The position numbers and the translations under genes are program-made. 64,000 bases of DNA from Chamaea fasciata (lineage: Eukaryota > Chordata > Aves > Passeriformes > Sylviidae), in assembly GCA_029207755.1 (NCBI GenBank), contig JARCOQ010000002.1:114090375-114154374 (forward strand), read 5' to 3'. Below, in pieces: positions 48,562 through 61,064 of the stretch (position 1 is the first letter of the stretch; each line of letters opens with the position of its first letter). The notes under the pieces are model-generated. The model saw only the letters and a list, made by a program, of their open reading frames with translations, made no database searches and was not told where the DNA came from.

Positions 48562-51124
48562 AAGCTGAGCCAGCTCCCTGTCTGTATCAGAGCTCACTGG
48601 TTCCCCACCAAACAGGGATGTTTTTGCTCTTTGGCTGGAAGAATTAAGACAAACACATTTGTTTTAGTACAGTGCAAACAGACAGACTTGAGCCCACATC
48701 CTCTGAGGTGAAAACTGATCTTCTGCTGAAATCACCTTATCAGTGTTTATGGTTCAATGAAAATACAACAATGCACAGAGTCCAATAACCTTGAAAACTC
48801 AAATGAGAAGGGCCTGTGATTTTCAGGAGTCAAAGTTAACCAAGGGATGATCTTTTCAACTTCTTAGATCTATTGAAGCAGTCTTCTCTTAGGAAAGACA
48901 GGCAGAGTGTTTGTGGTCTGCCAGGGCAAGCAGGATTTAGAATTTCTTAAGAGTTCCAGGATTTTGTGCCTCAAGTTATATTAAGCAAAATTGTATATGG
49001 AAGAGTATCAATGTCTGCGTTGATTCATGTTGACTTTCAGCTCAGGAATATGAAAAAAATAAATAAATTACAGCAAAAATGGTTTGGCAGTAAATCCATC
49101 TTCAAACACGGTTAGGGAGATGTGATGAGGAAAGAGCTACGGTCAAAGCCAGAGCATGACAAGTGCAGAATTTCATGTTCTGTGTGTTTATATAGATTTT
49201 CATCTCCTTCTCCAGATATCCTGGCAATCACTCCATCTGGGGGTCACTCCAGTTTGGGGTGGTGGTGGGGTTTGGGGAGGGGGTGATGGCAGATCCTTCA
49301 CAGCCCAGGCTCAGCCCTGACACTGATCCTCATGCTCTGTTTTATTTTTCTGCACAGGACTGAGATGGCTCAGTCACTTTGCCTGATTTCTGTGCAAACT
49401 GAGACGTGAAAAGGGAAGTCTCTCACTTTTCTCACCACACAAGACAGGGCAAGACTCCCCTTTGCACTGCTCTCCTTGGAAAACTTGCAGAAGTGTTCCC
49501 CAAGAGGGACATCTGGCAGGTTTCAGTTTGAATGCAGGCACCTGGTTTCCTGTGTGCTGCACAACTCTGAGATCATGATTTTTACTGATGTTAAAAATTC
49601 AGGAAAGCCCCCACCAGGCACACTCTCATGTGCTTTCTGGTAATCCAGGGGTGAAAAACAGGGGAAAGTAGGAAGCCCTGATCTTTTGGGTTCCTCTAAG
49701 GCAAATCACCAAGAATCTGGAAGCAGATTTTTAAATGCAGCCTCAGAAATTGGTGCAGCCTAATTGGAGAAGTCAGGGCTTCCCATTCAGTCCTGTTGCT
49801 TCGCCCCTGATTTATGGTCAACTTACAAGGATGTGCTCGTGGGGACACCCAAAATTTAACCCCTGGGAACACAGAAACTCAGGAGAATCCTTCAGCAGAT
49901 TCATTTCACCACAAACTCCTTTTGTGGGAACTAGGCCAGGCTTTTGCAGTGGTACTCATGGTTTGTATCAGCCCCCAGCTGATTTATATTCTCCCCCAGA
50001 AAATGGGATCTGAATGGTTCTCTTAGGATCTCCCAAGGACTAATCCCAGGCCAGGCAGAAAGCAGAGCTGTGAGGCTGATTTGTTCCAAACTGATTGGAA
50101 TTACAAAGCCAGCTGAGATTATGGATCACCAAACCAGTGTTTGCATCACTTCAAAAAATTAGTTCTCTGCTCGATTCACACTGAGGAAGGGAAATGAATT
50201 GCGAAGAAAATGATTTACTGAAGTTTACTTTCAATAGTCTCACTTGTGAGTGGTTAATGGGGCTCGGTTGATCAATACAGATTTTCCTCGTGGAGAAATT
50301 AATTCTCTCCTATTTGTATTGGAACAACTGGTATTGCATTTCCCATAGATCACTTGGATATAAAATCAATTCTTTAGTCCGCTCCTGTAGGAAATAAAAC
50401 TTTTTATTTGCTCGTGTTCTCCTTGTCACTGTCACTGGACAATTGTTTTCAGCTAAAAGTGCACTTAATGAGGCTGTAGGGTAAAGACTCTGACAGATCC
50501 ACTAACTGCAGGTGTTGTTATAAAGTCCCTTTTTCTGCTTCTTGTGAAAGGCAAAACTCAGTCCCAGTGTGGCATCCCAGCAGGCAAACTCAAGAATCCA
50601 AAGGAGGCTTCAGGAAAAAAAATGAAATCTTGTGTTTTTACTGATCAAACCACACAATGTGTTCCAAAGAGAGGAAAAAAAAAAACTACTCTGATTTTCT
50701 ATAAAACATCATGCCAATGGTAACCCTTGTGACTGAAAGCACATGACAAAGTACTGCTGATATCACAAGGGTCACGATTCAGCCCTCATTTGTCAGCAAA
50801 CCCTCAATCTTCAAGCTCAAAAGTTGTCTGTGATGTGAAGGGAACCCCTGTGGTATTAAATCCTTGGTCCAAGTACATCATCTTCCACAATGTTTAACAC
50901 CTCATTAAGACTCTGATTATGTATAAATTGTATTCAGGCTACTTTTTAACCATTCCTGGTGAGAAAAAAAAAATCTTGAAAATGTACCCAGGGTCAGTTG
51001 TTTTGTAATCACAGGGCAAATTCCTACCCTTGAGTAATTGCCCTCAGAGTTCCTGCATCCTTCTGCAGCAACTGGAGATCCAGAGGTTAACTGAGGGTCC
51101 AACAGCTCCTCAGGGGTGCAAGGG
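48562..51124. other. Noncoding, no gene recognised
   Basis: Unique sequence; no exon, RNA or interspersed repeat identified. Confidence 0.45.
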
Positions 51125-51569
51125 TGATGCCTTGGGAAGGCTGACCTGAACAGAGACTGGACAGAGCTGGAGAATAAAGTAGATATTTATTGAAAGGCCT
51201 CTAGGATACACCTTGGGCAGGACAAGAGCCTGGACAGGGCTCACCCAAGGTGGACACAAAATGGTCACAAAATGGACACCCGGTCACGAGGTCTCACACT
51301 TTTATAAGTTTTGGTCCATTTGCACGTTGGGGTTGAATTGTCCAATTACAGCTTCACGTTATGAAGTCCCATCCTTCTTGTTTTCTCTCGTCAGCCCACC
51401 CTTGTTTGTGTTTTTGGGCCTCAAAGTTGTCCTTGGTCTTCAGCAGGAAAAGGATTTGTTTTGTGTCCCTGCTGTGTGCAGAGCTGAGTGACACTGACTG
51501 TGAGCTCAGAACTGCACCCCTGGGCAGCACAGGATCTGAAAAACATGAAAATTAAAACCTAAGGCATCA
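51125..51569 (-). mobile_element. Solo retroviral LTR, 445 bp
   Basis: The ends form a 12-bp imperfect inverted repeat, TGATGCCTTGGG on the left and CCTAAGGCATCA on the right, giving TG...CA termini. On the minus strand, TATAAAAG (51306-51299) is followed by AATAAA (51191-51186) and then the CA end, the expected U3-R-U5 order. No internal retroviral genes flank it, so it is a solo LTR. No matching target-site duplication directly abuts these ends. The ERV class is not assigned. Confidence 0.75.
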
Positions 51570-51621
51570 AAGTCTTAAGCACCAGGCAAGGGAGCTGAGG
51601 AATTCCATCACCAGTTTAAAA

Positions 51622-52065
51622 TCGTGGAATCATGGAATGGTTTGGGTTGGAAGGGACCTTGAAAATCATCCAATTCCACCCCTGCCATGGGCAGGGACAC
51701 CTCCCACTGTCCCAGGCTGCTTCAAGCCCCAATGTCCAACCTGGCCTTGGACACTGCCAGGGATCCAGGGACACAGCTTCTCTGGGCACCCTGTGCCAGG
51801 GCTTGCCCACCCTGCCAGGGAACAATTCCTGCCCAAGATCCCATCCAGCCCTGCCCTCCGGCACTGGGAAGCCATTCCTCCATGTCCCATCATTCCACCC
51901 CTTGTCCCCAGTCCCTCTCCAGCTCTCTTGGAGCCCCTTTAGGCACTGGAATGGGTTCTGAGCCATCTCTGGAGACTTCTCCAGGCTGAACAATCCCACC
52001 TCTCCCAGCCTGGCTCCAGCACAGAGATGTTCCAGCCCTCTGATCCTGTTAGTGACCCCCCTGCA
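51622..52065 (-). mobile_element. CR1 LINE 3' fragment, about 440 bp
   Basis: Clean reversed tail, CATGGAATGGTTTGGGTTGG, then CCCCTGCCATGGGCAGGGAC, CAGGCTGCTTCAAGCCCC, AGCTTCTCTGGGCACCCTGT and CCAGGGAACAATTCCTGCCC. Lies about 50 bp beyond the solo LTR. Confidence 0.95.
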
Positions 52066-55000
52066 ACTGCAGTGAACTGATTATGTAATTTGACAGTTTT
52101 CAAACCGTACATCCTGTAACCTTTAGCAAAAAAACCCATGACCTGACTGTCACGCTGAGGTCCTGGAAATGTCTCTCAAATAACATCAGAAATAATTGGA
52201 AAGTGCAGAATTATAGTTTGCACAAAGGAAAAAAAATAAATGAGGGTATGGTGATCGGATTTTCTCAGTGTCAACATGAAGATCAAGGTCAGAAAACTGA
52301 GCCAAACATCCTCAGCTATCTTTTTATACAAGGGCCTTTTTTTTCTTGTAGTGCTGCCACAGCAAAACAGATGCTAGAAATTCTCACTCCAAAACTCTTT
52401 GCTTCTCATCCAGTTCTAAGGCTGTGGTGAGGTTCCAAGTTAAACTCACAAAGGAGAAAGAAATATGCTGGTGTTTGCATTGTAATATGAATTTTCCATT
52501 GAAGATGTGGTTGAATTAGCAGTTCATTTTTTAACTATTGCTTTAATTTGCTCCTTGTGGTCAAACCCTTTTTTTTTTTTCCCTGTCTATAAAAGCCATG
52601 CCTCAGTCCTGTGCCTTTTGAGACAACTGGATGTAAAATTTTTTTAAAGGGAAGGGAACTGTCTAATTAAACGTCTGTAAAGTGGCTGTTGAGTTTCATT
52701 TGTGTGGAGTAAAAGCAAATAAGAGGAAATGTGGAGGAATGTGCTGCTGATTGAAAGTGGACATACCCACCTTGTTCTCACTCACGGGCAGGAATATTGA
52801 GGTGCTGGAAGTGACTCCAAGTCTAGACATCCATTACAGGTTTTGTATTTTCAGCCTCTCTTTTAACTTGTGCCTGGAGTGTGTGTTCACACACTGGGAC
52901 ACTTAAAGCAAAGCAGAAGGAAACATTTTTTTTTTCCTCCCTTTTTTCCTCCTTAGCACATGGAAAATAAAGAGAAATTTGTGTTTTTTCATTATAAACT
53001 CGCCCATGTTTTAGTTACCTCCCTGTGTTTTAGGGCTTCTGCTGTGGGTTTTCAAATCCTGGGAAGCACGAACCCATTTGGACATTTTGAATTGTGGATC
53101 TTTTTCCAGGAGCTAATTCATAAGGAATTCAAGGCTGGTGACTCCTCTTTAGCTGGACAATCACTGCTGAATTTTAACCTTAATGCCAGCCTTGGCCACT
53201 TGGAATTTTTGAGAGGGACAAACACAACTCACGATCCCTTTTCTTATTGGAAGGTAGTGGAAAACAAGAGAGGTTTAAGCACCCTGGAAAAAGGGAAAGG
53301 TAGCAGGAGGAAACACAGAGAGGAGGCAGCAGGCTGAGACTCTTGAAGCCGAGCAGAAAAGATGGAGTAAAGGCTGTGGATTTGGTAAAACTGGGAGCAA
53401 AGCTGGTTTTTCCCTCTGTTTGCATCAGTAGTTGTCTGCCTCAATGGAACAGGAGACAAACTTCCAACCTGCCCTGTCCCAGGAAAACCTGCCACAGACA
53501 TCCTGAGTGCCAAGGCAACGTGGAGAAACCTCAGCTGCTCTGTGCAGACTCCGGGGAAACGAAACTTTTCAGCTGCATTTAGTGAGGGTGAGGCCCTTCA
53601 GAAACATCAGCAGCTGTTGGAGACTCAGCGAAAGCTCCAGCAAACCTTAAAAAACAAAATCCCAGAACATCTAGAGGATATGGGAATGATGATAGACAGG
53701 AATTCACCGAACAAGACTCTTCAGCGATGCTGGGATAAATTTGCCTGGGGGTTCTGTTTTTCTTGCCTAAGGCAGCACCGGAGGGAGCCCAGATGAAGCC
53801 GTCGGGGTGGTTCGACTGGGTGTTTTCACAGGTTTGGGTTCTTTTCTGCATTTCGCAGATGTTTAAAAGTTTCCTGCAATCTGCAGTGCCGCTTGGGAGC
53901 TTTCTTCCCAAAGAAATAGCTGTGCGCGCAGGGAAAGCTCGATTTCACAGGGGGTTTTAAAGGATTCTTGAGTTCAGATCGTGCTTGAAAGTTTTTTCCC
54001 CTTTCTCAGTGCGCAATTGCCAAAGAGGAGCATGAAAGAAGAGCCAGACTGTCCTTCTACCATGAGCACAGAATTTGACAGGCTTTTAACACTCTTTAAT
54101 AATTTTTAACTGTTTTTAAACAACACTTTTTCAGCCACCCCTGCCACAACTTTTAACCTGGGAAGAAGCAAGGAAATGCTTTAAAAATGTCTGAAAGCAG
54201 CACAGAGTGCAGCAATTTGTGAAGTGAAAAATATCATTGCCAGGTTAAAAGTAAGTTTTTCAAATGAAACATCTGCTGCCTTTCCTATCATCTGTTCTAA
54301 GGGATGAAAGTTTCTGCATTTATAACTGTATAAATAAATTAACGAAATACAGCCTCTTTTGCTTTCAAAACTTAATCCATGTTTCTAATTCATTTGAATA
54401 CTATCCAAATCCATTACACCTTAATTTAAATTTAATTTAAATTACATTTCCCTAACCAAAATAAAAATTGGCATCAGAAATGTCAGATAACCTTGGCCCA
54501 TGAATGCCACTCAGAGCCACCTCAGAAGCCTCTGGCTCTGCATCCCCCTTTTAAGTGTCTGTCCATTCCTTCTCAGCAGGTAGAAAGGAGATTTTTCAAG
54601 AGCTTTTTCTGATGGATATCCCTGATTTCTGGGACTGGAGAAGTGTTGAAGGCTGGCCACTCTCCTGGCAGTGCCTCTTCAGCTGCATTTCCTACCCAGG
54701 GATCCTCCTCTGGCCCTTGTGGTCCTTAGGTTCAGCTCCCAGCCCTCTCATATTTATTTTTTTTTTACATTTTTTTCCCCCTCAAAAAGCTGAACCTCGA
54801 TTATGTTTTGTTTTAGTGCAACTCTGGCCACGGATGATCATTTACATGGTCCTGCTTTCACCAGAAGCAAACGGTGCCCCCCTGCCTGGTGATTTTGGCA
54901 TTATTGGAGTGCAAATGAGCAGAGCTGCTTTCAGGGAGCAGCGATTCCAGCCAAAGTCAGGAGAAAAGCTCAAGGCAGAGCTGAAGATTTTCAACCAATT

Positions 55001-55370
55001 AAGCTCCTGATTAAGCATCCAATTTGAGCAGGTATTTCATGAGCACTTTATGCATCAACAAGAGGCAGAAGCTTGTGACCCTCTCCATTGAGAGTCCACT
55101 AAAAATCACACAGATATCAATTTGAATTCAAGCATTATTTCTTCTGGGACTATTAGATCTGGACTAGTCATCATTATGATCTTAAGATTTTAGTGAATTA
55201 ACGGCTTTATTGCTACACAAGGTGCACCTTCCCTTTGCCATAAACAGGATTTTAATATCAACTTTGTCAGCTTTGCAGAGCTGAGTCTTTTCCAGCCAGC
55301 ATTTAAATCAAGAGAAATGAGAGCTGTGAATGTAAAGGTGTATTTCAAGTCTAATGGAAACCAAATGGAG
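52066..55370. other. Noncoding, no confident gene
   Basis: Unique, AT-rich sequence with T runs at 52568-52580, 52928-52936 and 54749-54775. An 84-codon plus-strand frame at 53542-53796 is noted in the findings but has no family assignment. Confidence 0.45.
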
Positions 55371-55500
55371 ATATATATCTATATCTATATCTATATCTAT
55401 ATCTATATCTATATCTATATCTATATCTATATCTATATCTATAGATAGAGAGATAAATATAAATATAAATAAATATAAATATAAATAAATGTATATAAAT
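55371..55500 (+). repeat. (ATCTAT)n hexanucleotide array and AT-rich tail
   Basis: About 12 units of ATCTAT to 55442, then GATAGAGAGATA and a stretch of AAATAT-type units. Confidence 0.96.
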
Positions 55501-55897
55501 ACATGTTTGGGAATAAATGTTTCCCCAGAAATGTCAGGTTAGAGATCCAATGGTGCATGAGGTGGGGCAGGGTTCATCTCCTGAATGGTTCCCTGTGCAC
55601 TGAACCCACTCACAGGGACTTGTTTTGATCAGATTTCCCTCCCAGCATCTTTTATATAATTGAAAACTTGCTCTGTCTAAACTCAATCTTCTTTTCCATA
55701 ACACAAACAGCTCGTTCTCACCAATTCTCTCTCTTTTTTTTTATCTCCCTGATATTTTTAAGAACTCTTTGACTGGTCCTACCCTGCCTGAAGGTGCAGT
55801 ACCCCAAGTAGAAAGGAATAGATTGGTTATTCCTGGTGGTCTTAGAGGAATTTTCTAGGTAATGACAAAAGAAAGGGCAAAATCAAAGTTAGTATTA

Positions 55898-55898
<1 letters not shown>

Positions 55899-55940
<42 letters not shown>

Positions 55941-55956
55941 ATATATATATATATAA
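55899..55956 (+). repeat. (CTAT)n tetranucleotide array followed by (AT)n
   Basis: About 10 CTAT units then roughly eight AT units. Confidence 0.96.
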
Positions 55957-56939
55957 AATGAAAGTGGTAGAATTAGATAGAGGAGGGTTTTTTCCCTGTG
56001 AAAATCAGCAATTAAAAAAACCAAAGCCCAAACATGTGACCTATTAAATAAGTAAATTACTTATGAATTAGAAATCTCTGACAATGCAGTCAGTGAGTTT
56101 TACTCCAAACCATCCCAGGGTAGTTGCTTTGCTGTTCCAGCCTTTCCCATTGAAAAGGCTGAATTCTGGTGATTCCTCCTGTATTTAGAAATGGGGAGTC
56201 AGCACATTGATTTATAACAATAAATTACTTCAAAGGGTGAGCAGCATTCCACTTGCTGTGGAGTATGTGTAGCATTCTGGCAAGCAGGAAACACAAAATT
56301 CTTACGTTTTGCCAAAGTTTAAAACACATCAAGAAAGATGTTTGTGTTTTAAAACTCTCTGTCAAGTTGCTGTTTTAATCTTACAGGCTTGAGGAGGATG
56401 TGGTGTTTAAATTCCAGGCAGGTTAAAATTCCGAGCCTATGTGTGAGGAGAAATCAGCATTAAAATTTTCTGTATGGGCTGGTTAAATCTGACAAGAAAC
56501 AGGAAATTTAAAACACAAGCCAAAAGAAGAGACTTGTCAGACCAGGGTCCTCTCAAAGTGGTATTTCAGACAGCACAGCCGAGTCACCACCAAGGCAGAA
56601 AGCCAAAATTAGGAGCTTTGTTAATGTTAATGTTAATAAAACAATCAGTCTGATTTGTGATTAACTACCTGAGCGCTGAGGCCTCTGAGCTCAGCAAGGA
56701 GAGATGAGCTTACGAAAGAGTTCTCTTTTGGCACGGCTCTTTTTGATTTCACAAGGCTGATGGAGAGGTGGGATCATTATCTACCTCACAAGGCGCTGGC
56801 TGAGCTTCTGCAAGTTCACCCTGGCAGCTCCAAGAGCCAGGATGGAGCAGGGAATTAATGCCTGGGAGAGTGAACCTGCTGGAGACCCTGGTCAGTGCCA
56901 CAGTGAGACCTCAGAACTCTCAGCTCCCTGCTTGTGCCA
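55957..56939. other. Noncoding, no gene recognised
   Basis: Unique sequence without a recognised repeat. Confidence 0.45.
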
Positions 56940-57051
56940 AATGGAGCTGGAACAGATTTGCCAGAGAAGCTGTGGTTGCTCCTGAATCCCTGGCAGTGTC
57001 CAAGGCCAGGTTGGACATTGGGGATTGGAGCAGCCTGGGACAGTGGAAGGT
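56940..57051 (+). mobile_element. CR1 LINE fragment, 5' part, split by an LTR
   Basis: CCAGAGAAGCTGTGGTTGCT, GGCAGTGTCCAAGGCCAGGT and CAGCCTGGGACAGTGGAAGG. It stops at 57051 where the LTR begins and resumes in register at 57623 after one copy of the duplicated target. Confidence 0.95.
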
Positions 57052-57616
57052 TGTTGCTTTTTATCTTCTTTTTTGCCAGAGTCAGGATTAAATGCGCGAG
57101 ATGGTGTTTCATGTTCGGACTCAGTTGTTTATTAATTCTTATCTATGTTACAGTCTCACAAGCCATGAGTTCTAGCTAACAAAGTTAAAAAATGGTCCCT
57201 GTCTCTCTCTCTACAAGGCCTTGTAAGAATAAACTGTCCAATTAAGAAATGACACCTAAATTATTTTTACTTTTAACCCAATTACCAAACACCCATGGCC
57301 CGCAATGCGGATTTTTCTATACAATTACAAAATCCCACCCAGACCCATGAAGAAGGAGATGAAAAAGGATTGGCCTGTGCCCTAAACCTCCATCTTGCTT
57401 TATATATATATTACTATAGTCTAAACCCTTAAACTCTTAAGTTTTGCACCCTGTGCTATCACACACTTCTATCCAAACCCCACACCCACAATCCCAGAGC
57501 TGTCACTCAATTTTGGAAGCTTTTTCCGTGGCCTCAGGTGCAATGCAGTGTTTGCTTGGGGCTCAGTGCCTGTCAGCACAGAAAGTCTGAAATTCTCAGT
57601 GCCCAGAGTTCAAACA
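57052..57616 (-). mobile_element. Solo retroviral LTR, 565 bp, with 6-bp target duplication (ERVK-like)
   Basis: Termini are TG...CA with TGTT/AACA inverted ends. The 6-bp direct repeat GAAGGT flanks it at 57046-57051 and 57617-57622, and removing the element restores a continuous CR1 consensus. On the minus strand a TATAAA (57404-57399) lies upstream of AATAAA (57133-57128). Six-base duplications are typical of class II (ERVK, betaretrovirus-like) integration, hence the class call. There are no internal retroviral genes; recombination between two LTRs most likely removed them. Confidence 0.92.
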
Positions 57617-57695
57617 GAAGGTGTCTCTGTCCATGGAACTGGATGATTTTTCAGGACCCTTCCAGCCCAAACCATTCCGTGATTCCGTGAGGGAG
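57617..57695 (+). mobile_element. CR1 LINE fragment, 3' tail part, split by an LTR
   Basis: GTCTCTGTCCATGGAACTGG, GACCCTTCCAGCCCAAACCA and TTCCGTGATTCCGTGA complete the element that starts at 56940. The first six bases are the duplicated target. Confidence 0.93.
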
Positions 57696-60600
57696 AACTG
57701 CTCCCCTCCCAATGAAACTCTGAACACCAAAGTGGCCACACAGCCCTTGCTCTAAACCAGAACGTGCCAGGGAATGCTGTAGATAAGCCTGAGATGTTTA
57801 TAAGGCCAGCTACATTTACATGGAAAAAACTCCATGGTTTTTCTGGAACATGGCCATTCATGAAGTTTTATTTCATAATTATATATTTAAACGAACTCAT
57901 TGGCAGCTCTTTTTTCTGCTAGCTCCAAGATAATAAATAGAAGATTCTTTTATACACAAGAATTCTGGACAAAGCAAGAATTTCCATGTAATCTCAGAAT
58001 TAGAAGGATTTTTTCCATAACTCATGGTTAAGAATCTCCAAAGCCGCCAACTCCATACCTGTTGGACAAAGAAATGGAAATTTATTTCCTCTTCCATGAA
58101 ACAAACACGGAATTTTTGTCTCCTTAATACAAAAAACAGGTTTTATAGCCCTAGTTATCACCAATTCTTTATCCTCACAATCTCACAATCTAAAATATGT
58201 TTAGTAACAAAAAAACAGACAGATCCTATACTGAAAGTTTACATGTTCATGGTGAATCAGGACAGTAGGACTTTTTGGAAGGGGAATTCGGTATCCTGCC
58301 CTGAAAATGGAACTGTGCTTTGTGGAAGACACTCCTCTTGTCATTCTTTAAGATGATGTAGAAACCACCAAGCAGGAAATCATATTTTAGAGCAATATGT
58401 TTGCTAGTAAAACATGAAAAGACACTGTCTGCTTTCTTCTTTTTTTCTTAATTCTTCACAGAAATTGGGGTTTTCACCTCAAACTAGACTGGTTCCTCTT
58501 CCACCAAACAGTATTTTTTAATTATTTACCATAGAAAGTGCCATGGATCAATCAAAGATTGGGGTCTAAGTGTATTTGACAACCATGTGCCAGGAGAGCT
58601 GGTTGGGAATTGTCTACTGACATCATCATTTATGGGGAAAGATTAATTTGCCCATTGTTTTCTGATTTCCCAAATGACCATTCTAAATAAAAGATTTCAT
58701 TGTGGTTGACCCTGAGCTGTTGGCTACAATAACTTTAAAAATAGTGTTTTAATTATTATATTCATGTTATTAATAATTACTTAATATATATTTTAGTTTT
58801 TATAGTGTTTATATAATTTTAATTATGATATGTATATTATTCCATTATTAAAACAGTATTTTAATAATTTTTGCAATTACAGAGACTACAAACACTAAAA
58901 TCATACTTGTTCCACCTCTTCACCAATCCAAGGCAGACAATAGCAGCACACATTCATATCAATTTAATAACACCCGTTATTAACACCTAATAAAAACACT
59001 ATTATGATAATCCACATTCATAACACCTCAAACACTTCCAAAGAAATAGCCTTCCCTTTCCAAGCCCATCGGGAGCTATTGACAGGCCTCTCCCACCGTG
59101 TTTTCCTTAAAGATATCCCAAATTTTGGTTCTGCCCCTCCGCTCCTGCAGTCTCTCCCACCATCCTCATCTTTTTGTAGGTTCCAGCCTTTCCAGGAGGA
59201 TCCGTCCCCTCTCTGTCCCTGTCCACACCTCTGCAATTCCAGCTCCTCACACTTTTCCTCACAAATTTGTCACTCCATCCTTTTTTTTTCCCCCGTGCAT
59301 TGATATTTCCTGCAGCAGCCCAGTGAAGATTTGAGATTTGTAAAGTATTTTCTTGTCTTTCTTTTTCCCCCCGTCTTTCCCCACACCAGGCTTGCTGCAT
59401 CTCTGCCATCTTCTGGATGTTCCGTGAATCTTTCTCATCCCCGAGCACGCTCTGAGTAATGTGCAAATCTCTTTAGCAAACTTCCTGACGGCTGATACCA
59501 AGACAGGGACAAGGTTTTAGGGCCAGGGTCACAGCTTCAGATGCGTTTCCTTTGTTTACTTGCCTGCACACCAGGAAAAGGGATTGCTCTCTTGCTCTGT
59601 GAACTGTCCATTCCCTGCTAAGAATGGTTATGGAACGTGGCAAAAAAAAAAAAAAATGCCCCTTCAAGAGGGAAGTGACTTTCACTCAGTTAAGAGTTTA
59701 TTAAACACGCTTATTTTTATGCACTGAACAACCTGTTTACAATTTTTTCCCATTTTTTTTTCTTGTTGCAAAACATAGAAGTGATAATTTCCTTTCCAAT
59801 AGCAGAAGTGATAATTTCCTTTCCAATATTTTCTCAATTTTTTTTTTTTTTTTTTTGCCTGGGTTTCGTGCCACTGTTTCATAAAGATCTACAAATAACC
59901 TTCCTTCAGCTGGTGCACAACAATTGTCCCTGAATGATGCACAATCTGTCATGTCTGGGTGATGCAGGAACATCCTTGTTTTTAGCCATTTTTCTACAAT
60001 TCTGTACACATAAATTCGAATTAAAATAATATCTTAGGGGTTTTTGAGGAAAGCTAGAGTTCTTCAACAGTCTCCCTTTTGTATGGAGCCCAAAATTAGT
60101 CAGGACTTCCATCACAAAACTAATGCTTTCTTACGTATTTAAATGTTAGAAACACGCTTAAATGACTTGAAATCACAGCCTGGATAGCAAAGACTCAGGG
60201 AGATAATCTCAGCTTTAATCACAGAGACAATGCAGAATGCTCATTACTTTAGGTTTTCAGCTAATCTCCTCCATTGTCAAAAGAAGTGCAAATAATTCAT
60301 TGGAAAACCAGACAAACAGTGGGACGATTCATTATTTTAAATGCTGCTTTAGCCAGGCAATTCTGGACTAATCAGGGAGTCTGGGCTGCTGGGTAATGAT
60401 TGTTTGATTTTAAAGGCAAACACTAAACAATTTGTTCTTAGAAATCAGTATCACAAGTTACCACAAGGCAAGATTTCTCCTGAAAGTCAGATATCTCAGA
60501 TATCCAAGATGTTAAGAATTCAAGCTTTCATTGCCAGAAAGCAATTACAGTAATTTACTGTTCAATGCTATTTCCTTAGACTGATAATTCTTGCAGTCAG

Positions 60601-61064
60601 TTAAAAAAAAAAAATCATTTTTGTTCCATCATTAATTCAGATTACGGCCAGGAATGAAAATATTGAAATTCCTTACTGAGAGTTGTGCTTTCCCACAGAT
60701 TGGTGAAAACGGGAAGCATTGAGATGTTACATTTCCATCCCTCTTTTGCAGGTGAAGGATTTCAACCCTCAGAGACTGTAAACTTCTTAACAGCCAGAAC
60801 AAACTTTCCCTGCAAGGAGCAGTGACCTGTCACACATTGTGCTAATTCCTTGTAACGAGGACCTTGGCCAGCCTGAGAGAAATCAGGAGGGGAAAAATTC
60901 AGATATTCTGGCTGCCCTTCCTAATGTGCACAGCTCCAACCAGGCTAAATCCCTCCCTGTGCAGCTCCTGATTGCATCTCATGGCATTAGGAGTCGAAAA
61001 ATGGGGTTTGCATGAGGTACATCACCTGTAAACCAGAGAGATTGCTAAATCTATAGCTTAACAA
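57696..61064. other. Noncoding, AT-rich, no gene recognised
   Basis: Includes an AT-rich patch at 58735-58870 and T or A runs at 59641-59654 and 59838-59855. A repeat-free block at 60180-60680 might hold regulatory sequence. Confidence 0.45.
59777..59827 (+). repeat. Tandem duplication, period 27 bp
   Basis: A 24-bp segment with core AGAAGTGATAATTTCCTTTC occurs at 59777-59800 and identically at 59804-59827, separated by three bases. Confidence 0.95.

Noticed and set aside
47881..48711. Frames of 105-224 codons on both strands, similar to frames at 28.9 and 61.1 kb
   Set aside because: All fall in CR1 3' fragments; similarity among them reflects the repeat and not a gene family.
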